This document shows, piece by piece, positions 25,208 to 36,400 of a stretch of DNA of 64,000 nt. The stretch is from Cryptomeria japonica (Eukaryota; Streptophyta; Pinopsida; Cupressales; Cupressaceae), in NCBI RefSeq assembly GCF_030272615.1, contig NC_081405.1, positions 471,622,008-471,686,007 of the forward strand. Reading direction: 5' to 3'. The notes under the pieces were generated by a model. That model was not told the DNA's origin and ran no database searches. It saw only the letters and a program-made list of their open reading frames with translations. Numbering within the stretch: the stretch's first letter is position 1; every line of letters starts with the position of its first letter. Made by a program: the position numbers and the translations under genes.

Positions 25208-26299
25208 ATAGAGGTCAAGTGGGGGTCTAGGGGTAGAATCCCTCATAAGATCAAGCAATAGCACCAACAAGCCCAAATTAAGGCCTCATGATGCATGGTA
25301 TTTTCATAATTTTATCAATGTCTTCTCTATCACCATGTCCTCACTATTTCAATATTTCTAACCAAATCTTCAATCTTATATCAATGAAGCTAAAGAATAT
25401 AACCAGTCAATCAATTAGGGCTATGCAATTTCATTGCTTTTTTTGAGTGTTTGGAGCATGGGTGGGGCCCATTAGACCATTAGAATAAGGGTTGTGTTGG
25501 TTAAAAGAATTTGTCTTCTTAAACAATTAATTATTATGACTATATTTTCCCAAAAGTGAATACAAATTATTAACAAATTGTGGGGTACGTTATTAATTAA
25601 CTTCCCTCAATTCTAATTATGTATAGCTCCCTTTTATGATTAAGTTGTTTGGATTTTAGATTTTAAAAGATGGGGTAAACTTTTAACTTGGAAGTAGAGA
25701 AGGAAAACTAACATTTGTGCATAGCCATGACAAATGCAATTGTGGGATTCGATACAATTAAAAGGTTTCTAAATAACTATTAAATGCACAAGTTTGGAAA
25801 CTAAAATTTTTGAATAAAATGAATTTTACAAAGTATCCTAATGTAAAGATTGAAATGCAAGTGAATGGCATATAACTTCATATTGAAATTTCACCACACC
25901 ATGGGAGAAAATGAATGTTAAACAAATGGACATCACATTTACACAAAAAAATGATAACCAAATATTCACTAGAGCACACAGACTTGTACATAAATATCAA
26001 AGCATAACATCCAACTTCACATGCACACAAATTTGTTAATCCTCTATAAAATGGGTAGAATTTTATTTATTCCTTCCCTTGATCGTGTCTCACTAACACA
26101 ATACAATGTTTTTGGGATAAAAATTTCAGCCCCTTCAAATGTCTTTTGAATACATATTTAAAGAGTTACAAAAGTAGCCACTACTCAAGTCTTACTTTAA
26201 AAGAATCATAATTAAAAGCTTAATACATTTAAAAATATTACAAACCTTTAAAGACAAAAAATAAACTTGTGGTTGTTGTTGAGGTGGTGGGTCTTGTCA
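25208..26299. other. intergenic, no gene seen
   Basis: AT-rich DNA to the right of the LTR element. No frame, repeat or RNA gene is supported. Confidence 0.5.
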
Positions 26300-27002
26300 A
26301 CCTACATTAGCTCCGTCCATAGGGGCTTGCTAAGTGGCTGCAACATGTGCTTTATAGTTCTTCAACACTTGGGTGATAGCTAGAATTTTAGTGTGCTAAC
26401 GAATATTCACATTTTTAGTTTTGAGCTTGCAAAGAGCCTTGTTGCCACGAATGTTGTCAATTTTAGTAGTAAAGTTGGCTAGATGACTATCATACCATGC
26501 CAAAGCCGAATCAATTCTCGCCAACTTCTTCAAATTAACTTTATTGAAGGCTTGTTCATCTGAAAGTGCATCTATATTTTTTTGAAATTCTTCTTTCAAT
26601 TCATATGTTGTAGCATCACCTATGTTGTCTTTCTTCTTTAGTTGGCATCCAATATCTCAAAATTCTTTGATGAGGTCCGCCTAAACACAGTTGTATTCTT
26701 TTAGCAGCTTACCTTCCTCCTTGATATTTTGCTTGAGGAATGAATCTTTCCATTTAATGCTCTTTATCCACATGATGCATTTGTGGTTGCCTATAGCTAT
26801 GACAATTTGCTTTGTTGACGCTTTATCTAAGCCCATGTCTAGGATTTCCTTAAGCTCTTGGTTAGCCTCCAACCAAAGAGATTCTTCCTAGTTGGTGTTT
26901 TCTATCTCAGTGTTGATAGCATTTCTCTTTAGAATCAAATCATCATAAACCATCCTTAGTTGCTCAATAAAAGGAGGCCCTTTAGCTTTCAAGTATTTCA
27001 CC

Positions 27003-27029
27003 CATTAGCTTTCAAGTATTTCACCCATT
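27003..27029. repeat. short tandem duplication
   Basis: The phrase agctttcaagtatttcaccc occurs twice in direct tandem (about 26985 and 27007), duplicating about seven codons of the decayed frame. Confidence 0.8.
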
Positions 27030-27036
27030 CCCAAGT

Positions 27037-27182
27037 CATTCTACCATAAGAGTTATCCTTCTACACTTAGTTTACCATCTCTTTCCTAGTCGTGAAAGAG
27101 AGTTATCCGTCTACACTTACGGTAGATGGCTAGGAAAGAGATGGCAAACTAAGTGTAGAATGATAACTCTTATGGTAGAATG
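27037..27182. repeat. fold-back inverted repeat, 53-bp arms
   Basis: Arms 27037-27089 and 27130-27182 are reverse complements with two or three mismatches. The 40-bp loop holds another partial copy of the arm. It could fold into a long hairpin and may be MITE-like. Confidence 0.85.
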
Positions 27183-27193
27183 CATCTTAAACT

Positions 27194-27286
27194 CATATTC
27201 CTCCATGTATCATTACACACCTCTCTCTAGAGGCTAGATACCTAGAGGGGGATAGAGAGGTGTGTAGCGATACATGTAGGAATATG
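27194..27286. repeat. second fold-back inverted repeat
   Basis: Arms of about 43 bp (from 27194 and ending at 27286) pair with a few mismatches around a centre rich in CTAGAG. A further partial copy of the right arm follows at 27295-27330. Confidence 0.75.
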
Positions 27287-28079
27287 GTGCATAATGATAG
27301 AGGGGGATAGAGAGAGGTGTGTAATGATCTAATTCCTTTTCTTGAACTGATAATTATCAGTACAATAAACCCATTAGTCTTCCATGTGAGGAATATGGTG
27401 GAAATCGAGACCTAGTTGCAAATTATTCTTGACAGAGTCTTTGCTATCAAATAGGAATCTCATTTCATATGTTGAAGTGGTATACTTGACAAATCTCTCT
27501 CAATGTTGAGAGGATCTGACTAAGACTAGTATGAGTATTATCCAAGTCCAATTGGGCATTGGATACCTACCTTTTTTCTTTTAGCACACCTCTTATTGAT
27601 CTTAGCAACTTGTCTGTAGATTTCAATGACAATGAACTTATCCTCTGCATATTTGGGCAGCTTATGAGGAAGTTGATCATAACCCCAAGCCTCTTGATCA
27701 ACAATTTTATGTTTTTTGAAATTTGGAAAGTTTTTGATAGAGTGACAACTAGGGTACACAACATTTACTCTGGAAATTGCTTAAAAAATGCTCAAGGTGG
27801 GTGACAAATTGGACTACTGGAGTGCATAGGATGGTGAGCTTACCGGTTTTACAGTCTATGAGAATATATTTGAATCGAGTTTTGTTTCTATTGTAGTTGA
27901 TACCTTTGTTACTCTGCATGCTCTAAAAACCCTGAACTCTTTCTTGCAAATGCTTTGGAATGGTTTAATTTAATCACTTTTCCCTTATTATACCATGGCA
28001 TTAACTCATCTACTCAGCTTTGACAACATTCAATGTTGGGTAGGTGGCTTCCATTGGCGCCAAATTTCTAAAACTATTT

Positions 28080-28720
28080 TCTTGGAACAAAAGAGGCGAG
28101 CTTTTGCTAGGTTCTCAAAACCTTGTCAAGGTTTGACAAAGGTTTCAAAACCTCTTTTAGTCTTCATTTTATTCTATTTCCCTCACTTCTTTGTTTGTTT
28201 GTTTCTTTTTACCTTTGAGAGCTCTTGAAATCTTGAAGAGGAGAGAAGGTTATGAGTTGGGCGTTGGGCATTGACAAGGTAATGGAAACCTTGTTGAGCC
28301 CCACATAAGTCTTTGAAACTCATTAACAACTCTCCCAAGCTTTGAAAATTTTCTCTCTTTGGTGGCTAGAAGTTTTGGGTTCGATGTCGAAGCCCGACAA
28401 GGTTGTAAGAACCTTGTTGGCTCTTGAGAATGGTTTCGAAACCAAGTGGAGAAGCTACATTTGAGTTTTTGAAGAAGACAATCTTTTCCAAGGAGAACTT
28501 TTTTGGAAGAGCACAAGGTTTTAAAAACCTTGGCAGCTCCCGAAAGAGTTGTGAGAACCAAGACTGGGACCAACATTTGGGAGAAAATGATTTATGTATT
28601 TTTTACGACTCTTAATGGTCAAAATGGAAATTTAAAACTTTATCGAGGCTTTGATGGGTTGTGAGAACTCCATCGAGGTCCAACAATAGTTTCAAAACCA
28701 ACTCAAAAGGCCGAAATTAG
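28080..28720. repeat. cluster of AAGGTT/AACCTT palindromes
   Basis: At least five short inverted repeats of the type ACAAGGTT-n-AACCTTGT recur through this stretch (for example caaggttttaaaaaccttg at about 28518). Small ORFs over it are not supported. Confidence 0.55.
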
Positions 28721-30215
28721 GCAAAAAGACTAAGTGTTTTAAGACTTAAAAGGTATTTTAGTGGAATTAAAGAAACATGGGAAGACTCAAAAGACCCCTA
28801 AGATTTGAACATCATGATTTCGATGGGTAAAATAAGATTTTAATAATGGACCAAAAATAGTGCAATTGGTTGATAAGCCAAAATTCAAAAAAAATGCATT
28901 TTATAAAGTTTTTTTAATTGTAGATGTGAGGGGCATTTGCAAGTTTATGGGATGTTCAAGGGACATGGTTGAGTTTCTTGAGGGTCCCTAGGAAATTCAA
29001 GCATCCCCATCAAGGAGGGGCACCCCAAAAATGTCCCTCTCTAAGGGAGACATCCTAAGGATGTCTCTTATCCAGTAACAATGATGGTGACACAATGAAG
29101 GGATTTTTCCTACCATCGCAATGTCTCAAAAACATCCCCATCTAGAAATATGGTATCTTTTTGCAAGGAAGACATACTTGTGGAACACTAAATATAAGCA
29201 GTTCATGATATCAAGTTAGCAATTAGTTTCTAAAAATAAATATTTCCACTATGGCTTGTATCTATGGTTACAAGTCATCAATTAATTATGAACCATTGTT
29301 GTAGGAAATGTCCAACTTATTGTTCTCATCTAAAAAAATCACTCAAAACCCAGTTTCAAAATATTACATAACCATCAGCTAAATACCCACTTGGGCTTCA
29401 AAAAGATAAGAAATAATACAAAAAAAGCATAACGAAAAATTAAAACCTGAGTTAACTTTATTGAAAAGTCCTCATGGTAACATTTTCTCCCTAGATGATT
29501 AACGTATTATCTCTAGTGTTAATCACCTATATTGTAACCTATATTGTAACTGCACATGGTCTACTTGAATTGAGTTGATAAATAAAATAGTTCAACTCAG
29601 TTATAGTTATATAATAGACTCTTGATCATCTGCAAAAGTCCATCACAAAACTTTTTATACTTTTTATGTTAACAAAATTTCTATGGTACCTTATAAGGGC
29701 TCCACATTCTTTGGCAATATAATTACAATTTGATGATTCAACTTTCCTAATGCAGGCCTAATCTTATGTTGATGGTAGCATGGTGAGCGTTAAATGCTCA
29801 AAGATAGATGAAGAAATGCTTAAGTTATGGGATAAATAGAAACTAATAAGAGACTTGAAGCGGAACCCAACCCAATGTAATTTGGCTAAGTATAAAAAAA
29901 CTAAATTCACAGCACAACCATTATAAAAGAAAAAAGGGTTTTCCAAAAAATAAAATTCTTCAGAAATAAAAGAAAGTCAATGAATTTATATTGATATTTA
30001 ATCACCCAAGATCATCGATCAAAGATTAATTTCATTTCAGATGTATATTTTTCTTTTTCTCCAGGCTTCTTCTATAACAACTTTCTAAATGCAATGCATG
30101 CATTGTCCTGGCGAGTAACAAGACTAGGCAGTCCAACTCAGAGGCAACACTTTAAAGATCAACTTAAGTAGGTTATTAGTGTTTTCATAACTAAGCTATT
30201 ATATTGTGTCTATTG
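28721..30215. other. 3' flank of the PLP gene, no gene seen
   Basis: AT-rich. It includes small palindromes around 28980-29070 (such as gggagacatcctaaggatgtctct). I cannot place the polyadenylation site with confidence. Confidence 0.45.
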
Positions 30216-30438
30216 TCATGTATTACCTAGGAACTCTAGCCCTGATGCACAAGGTGTAAGGTTATGAGCAGATAAATACTGGGGATTGTAGAATTTGCTT
30301 AGATGTCTCATCCCACTGTCACACAAAATTGTAACTATAGTGTGGCCAGGACCTAAAAGACGTGCTACTCGGACAGCCCCAACACAGTTCATAGCAGAGG
30401 AGCTTCCAACAAATAAACCATCATTCTTCAAGAGAAAT
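30216..30438 (-). CDS. PLP enzyme terminal exon
   Basis: Acceptor TTGTAG/ATT at 30439-30440 completes the split Arg codon. It encodes FLLKNDGLFVGSSSAMN, the HTIVTILCDSGMRHLSKF block and a short C-terminal tail ending LEFLGNT, then TGA. Confidence 0.92.
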
Positions 30439-33400
30439 CTACAAGGAAAAAGAAAAAAGTTAACTTCCAGGACAAATTTAAATCCCCTTCACAACAATAA
30501 ACAACAATTCAAAAAGTTTAATCATACCTAGACATCTCAACCGCCTCCATATCTGTGCCTCGGAAAGCTCCATCTAACCTTGCCATCTGAAAGTTTCGAG
30601 TTACTCTATTAATACCAATACCCTCTGTTATGGTGTCAAATGGATTCTTCAACCGTTTACCCTCTGCCTCTTCACGTGTATACATGACCCCTCGTGTAAC
30701 CTTATTAAATAGGCCAGAACCAGGAGGATCAATCAAGAAACACTTGATATCAGAGACTTTATCCTGCAGAAATAAGAGCATGCATAGATTTTGTTAAACA
30801 TATTGAACCAGTTATTTGATATAAGAAAGAGTAAAATTAAGACCATAAACCTTAAGAAAGCAAGAAATGCCAGCAAGTGTGCCACCAGTGCCTGCCGCAG
30901 CAACAAAAGCATGCAGACTGCCACCCGTCTGCTCCCAGATCTCAGGACCAGTGCCTTCATAATGTGCCCGGAAATTAGCAAGATTCTCAAATTGATCTGC
31001 AAAATATCCTCCCTTACTCTCATTTCCAGAGAAATTAGTGCTAGAATCTGAACTCTCTTTAACCAATTTGCTATGGTCAACCAGGATTTGGCCATTGACA
31101 GTCTTATATAATTCAGATTCAACTTTATCATAAAAGTCATTGAAGCTATCAGAACTCCCCATGAGGTTTTCATTTTTGCATGGCTTCACTTCTTTTTCAT
31201 TGGCACAGATTGTGGCTTCCATAGCTCTCCTCCTTGCAACATTTACAAAATGATCTTTATGAGTGATGGAGACAGGTCTCACTCTTTCCACAGTAGCACC
31301 AAGTGCTTCCAAGATTTGGGCCTATAAGAAATTCACACTTTTTCAGATAAGAGAAGACAAATCCAATTTGAGCCACTCTGTCGGTTTTCCAAGAACTTTT
31401 ACATTGAACAAAAACAATCCCAAAACCAATAAATTTTCATATAGTTCAAAAGAGTTCAAACCAAAGTTGCGAAGGCTCAATATTGCAAAGTTTGTGTAAA
31501 AACCTCAGTTTCATTTTGCATAAAATTTACATAATTGCTCCAAATTCAGCTAGGAAAGAGAGAAAAAAAATGCACAAGTGGAGTTCAAATATCTTTAGTG
31601 AGTCATTATTCATTGTAATGAACAGAAACTAACCTTGAGTCTCCTCAACAAAAAATATTTTTAGAATCTCGAAGAGTGAGAGTTTATAGATTCATTCCGA
31701 CTAACTTCAAGTATCGCTTGACATAAACCAATTTCTAGCAATTATAATATTATTTATCAGATATCTGCAGTGGTTACTGAAAGATTTGAAAGAAAATTTG
31801 ACGGTTCACATAAAGTGAAATATGCTCTACAGACAAAATCAACTACCATACCACACCAACATTGCATCCATATGACAGCACAATAAAATTTACCAAAAGC
31901 AAGATAGACTGATTATTAAATGTTTATATTTTTATTCTATAATCTAAGACTTAAACATCTTAAAGCATCTTTCCTTTAATAATCTATCAGTTAACTTATC
32001 AACCATGCTACTGAACATTCACTAATTAGTAATTACTTCTCAAGTACATGGCCTAGTTGTTATTTCTCTAGTTTCAAAAATTAACGTAACCAATTGAGAA
32101 CAAAACCTGAGACAGGTGTTAGTCTGAAATTGTTACCCTAAATAACTGCAAAATGTTAGAAACAATTTGGGATGCAGTGCAAGTATCTTCATAACCATTG
32201 AATTCTGCACACAGGAGTTGTCAATGCATTATTCTCTAAAGAAAGAAGCTGAAGAATCTTCCTTTAGGTAACACATATCAACCTTTAAGGGGTTGGATTA
32301 TAATCATTCATCCACATTGAAGAGGATGGTTTATAACCATTTACAAATGAAGGTAAAGCATGATTTTATCTAAGGTTCTAATCTTCTAGCTTATGGATCC
32401 AAGTAAACAATGAACATATTTAATTTGTTTTAGTATCTTGTGGTCAGTTACTTTACCAAATGCACAAATTTTGGGTGCTTTTGGTTTTTCCACTGTTCAG
32501 AGGTTCAATGAACATGAATACCTTTTGAAAACCTGCTATACCTTGTAACTAGTCAGAAAATGACAGCAAAGTATCTCCAATTTCAAGAGAATGGAAAAGG
32601 AACCATGGGAAGAAATTAAGCCAAGTACTGTATCAGAGGTTGACTTTAGTTTTCAAAAGATTAGTACATACATGATAAAACAAGTACAAATTAAGTGAAA
32701 TTGTTGGGTTGGTACTGCCCTGTTTCTCATACAATACCAAATATATGAAATCATACTTGCATGTTCAACAAAAGCTTCTGCAATGTAAACCGATGAATGA
32801 GTGTGTGTGTGTACCAAGAGGATGTAGCAAGTTATGGACATATTAAAACAAAAACTCAAAGAAAATAAAATCTGTTTGCTCAGAGAAAACAAATTTTCAA
32901 GTGGGTGGAAAAATAAGAAAGGGGGGAAGTGTGATTACAGGTTAACTTTACTGTAATTAAGAGACTAAAAAAGTATTGGCAAAGCTGACTGCATATGACA
33001 GAGAGAAAGCAATGGCAGATTGGCTAGCATTGCTTTCTCGTTATATAGTAACAAATGGCCGATATCTAACTTTAATTACAGAGTGTTGTCCAATCACTTC
33101 ACAACCCTTTCTTACCCAATGAAATGTGAACATAAATTAAACAGGTCACAGAGGAAACCAAAGACAGATTTGAGATTTCTATTCATGTTTGAGCGTCTTA
33201 AACTCACATGACGCCAGGTCGGAAAAAAATAAGTACAATCTAAAAATGATATCTTAAATGCCCATCAACACGGCTGTATGTAAATCACAGGCTTTCTGAT
33301 TTGTTAGTTAAAGGTAGTTTGTAGACACAGTAACACCTCTAAATTAAGTGAAATTGTTGGGTCAGTACCGCCCTGTTTCTCAAGACTCATACAATACCAA

Positions 33401-36400
33401 ATACTTGAAATCCTGCTTACATGTTCAACAAAAGCTTCTGCGATGCCAACCTATGAATGAGCATATGTAACAAGTTGAGGATAAAGCAAGTTATTAATAT
33501 ATTAATAAGAGAAACTCAAAGAAAATAAAATATGCCTATTCAAAAAAACAGATTTCAAGTGGGTGGAAGAAACTATTCCAAGCTCCAATGCCTCAGGAAA
33601 GAAAGATAAACAACACCAAAAAATGCAGATTTGAACCTCCAAAGAACCACACATGCCAAGGAAAGAAGGTGGCACCTAGGCTAAAGGGGCGATTTGCATC
33701 TTAAAATGTATCTTCATCAAACTTCAAAAATGACACGTCAAAATGAGTCTCCCAGGCTAGGAAAAAGGTATTAAACAATACCCAGAAGCAAATATGCCTT
33801 CCTCCAAGAGTTACGAGCAAAATATGGTTTTTCTGAAGTTCTAAAAATGAAGACAAGCATACTGAAAAAGTATCCAAAACACCACAAAACTGGAACAACA
33901 CTCTCAAAATGAACTCACCAAACCAAAAATTGAATACCCACATCAGAAAATCTCAAAGACCATCATTTTCAAATCCATATCATCAACTGCAAGCCAAAAT
34001 CACTGAAAACTAAGTATGGACACTCCAGCCAGCTAGGGTGGATATTTCACCACCGAAACCAGAACCACTGAAGAGGATTTTCGTCCTCAACCAGAAACAA
34101 GAGAACTCTCTGAGTTCATTCCAGCAGCATCTCGTTAAGTTGTCAATTCAGAATTATCAAAATGAGAGCCAACATTCATATTTACAGAGTGGAGGGAAGA
34201 ATATATGCAGCCGATTTGAATTTGAATACTTTTCCCTCACTTTTTACCTTTTAAAATATTAAAATATCCTCTCTCCTTGGCGTCCCCTTTTGGTCTTGTA
34301 AAATAAACTTTTTAAAACTTAAGTTTGCTCCCCTTTCGTAGGCGTAGCATTTGGGGACATAACATGAGCACTTTTAAGTCACTTTATAAAAGCACTTAAG
34401 TGAATTAAATAAAATATTATCATCCAAACTTAGAACCCACCAAGGAACTGAATTCAAAAACATTTCACACTCAACTAAGAGGAAACAGAGGCTGGGAACA
34501 AGTGCCCAAAACGATACTTACTAAAAATAGCATATGCTAAAAGAAGGGACTCTACTGGAACACACTGAAATCACCTGCTAGAGCTCTCCACAAGACACTG
34601 AGTCCTCTAACCAACTCCACCTAGCCTATGGGAACCCAAGAATAGGCTAATGAAATCCAAATTGACTAGGTGCAAGAAGGGGACATTACAACCTCCGCAC
34701 AAAGTGTTTTATATCTAGTTGTATATATTTTTTGTGCTATTCCGGCATCATGTATCCATTCTACACCATTTCTGGCTTTCTTGTATTTGGGATATAGTGT
34801 AGACGTTCAAATGTCTAAGTGAGTGCATTGTCGCACTCTAAAAACACTACTATACAACAGTTGGTTTTCACAAACTTGCCACCTTTCAACGTCCAAACAT
34901 GCAAGCAAAGCTGCAAAACAATTGCCCTAAGTGTTTTTTCAACACTTTCCTTGTGGATTGGATTTTTTATCTTTGAAATTTTTGGGAACATTTATTTGGG
35001 TGGGGGCTAGAAGTTGTGATGTTTTCACACATCGCCCTATTGCAAATGGGGACCCCCTACTTTTTAGGCCGTTCCGGTCTTTTGGCTTTGTTTTTTAGGT
35101 CTTTTCGTAGCAGTCTCTCTACTTTGCAAGTGTTTGGGGGTCATATTGATCAAGTCTTCTTTTCATTTGAGCGAATTTGGTTAAGTCTAAGGCTCGTTTT
35201 GTCAATTTTAGGGTTTTTGCCTTCAGTCTTAGATTTTAGGGTTTTCTTTTAGGGTTTTGGAAAAACTGAACGTAGAACTAGAATTAGGACTCTTCAAGGA
35301 ACCTCCGAGTAAAATTTGAGCGAATTTTGAGCACTTACTATTTTTAGTAAGTTTCACTGCCTCTCGGATTGGTCTAATTTTGCCAAAAATCAAACTTACT
35401 ATTTTTAGTAAGTGTTTTCCTTACCTATTTTGTCCAAACCCTAACATTTTGAAACACTTACTATTTGGGAAAAGCTATTTTTGGCAGGTTCATAGGAAAA
35501 CACCGAAAACTGAACATCCCTGAAGACACTGAAGACTAAACATTCCTGAAGATCATTTCTAAATCCGGAAGAGTCAAAAGGCAGACAAGTTGGATGAAAA
35601 AAAAATGGTTAAGTATGGAACTCCTGTTCCAGAAGTGGAAAGCATGCAAAATCTTCTAAGTCTGGAAATTCACATCAATCCACAAATGTCATCCTGATCC
35701 GGAAATGGCCTGAAATTTGACTATCTAAAAAATTTAAAAGATCTTCTAAAACCTAGAATTTGCATTATAACTCCTAGAGATCTGAAACCACTCTCAAACA
35801 TCCTGCCAATATATACATGAAATATAACTTAAAGTATAAGAAAGGAAAAAGACATATTGAAATGCCACTTATACTTCATATTTCATATTTCATATTTCAT
35901 GTATACAATTCATATTGAAAGACATATTTCATGTATACATTCTGATAAAGAGAATGAGGGAAAAAAAATCATGAAAATCCTTCCCCAAGTCAATTCAGCG
36001 CCCAAGTTTGGGCAAGGGCGCTAAAACATGGTCAACAAGGAGAGTGGAAAAAAGTGTGAATTCCTTGGCTATAGTCAAAATCCACCCCAAGCCAAGGTAG
36101 GGCGCCAAAATGGAATGCTCTTGGAGTGTTGGAAAAAGGAGAGATTCCTCCTTCCTTGGAAAATACCGCCCATACCTTAGGAGGAGCGCTAAAGTCACAT
36201 CACCGTGGAGAAATGAAAAGAGTGTAAATTCCTTGCTCATGGGCATTTAGTGCCCAAGACCTTGGAGGAGCGCCAAACTAGAGTTATCAAGGAAAACTCC
36301 AAAGCATTAAAATTCCAAGCCAAAGTGGATTTAGCACCCAAGGTGGGAGATGAGTTGCCAAATAAAGGAAGGTGTGGAAAGCATGAGAAATAGTGAATTC

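Larger units (their letters stand above)
26300..27760 (-). pseudogene. decayed relative of the 61.4-kb ORF family
   Basis: On the minus strand the frame at 27538-27759 reads a segment LPKYAEDKFIVIEIYRQV, preceded by an FPNF motif. Its counterpart in the 61.4-kb ORF is LPRYPTDKIILMELGRQI, preceded by FPTF, with matching spacing. Further along the same strand (about 26390-27030) a frame with a few stops encodes a helical, charged tail (PPFIEQLRMVYDDLILKRN, then LKEILDMGLDKAS, then ALAWYDSHLANFTTKIDNIRG). The two parts are separated by fold-back repeats and a 23-bp duplication. This is a broken, old copy with no recognised function. Confidence 0.55.

Noticed and set aside
30733..31173. 146-codon minus-strand ORF overlapping the PLP exon
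   Set aside because: Alternative frame of the exon; the frame with PLP motifs and splice continuity is the real one.
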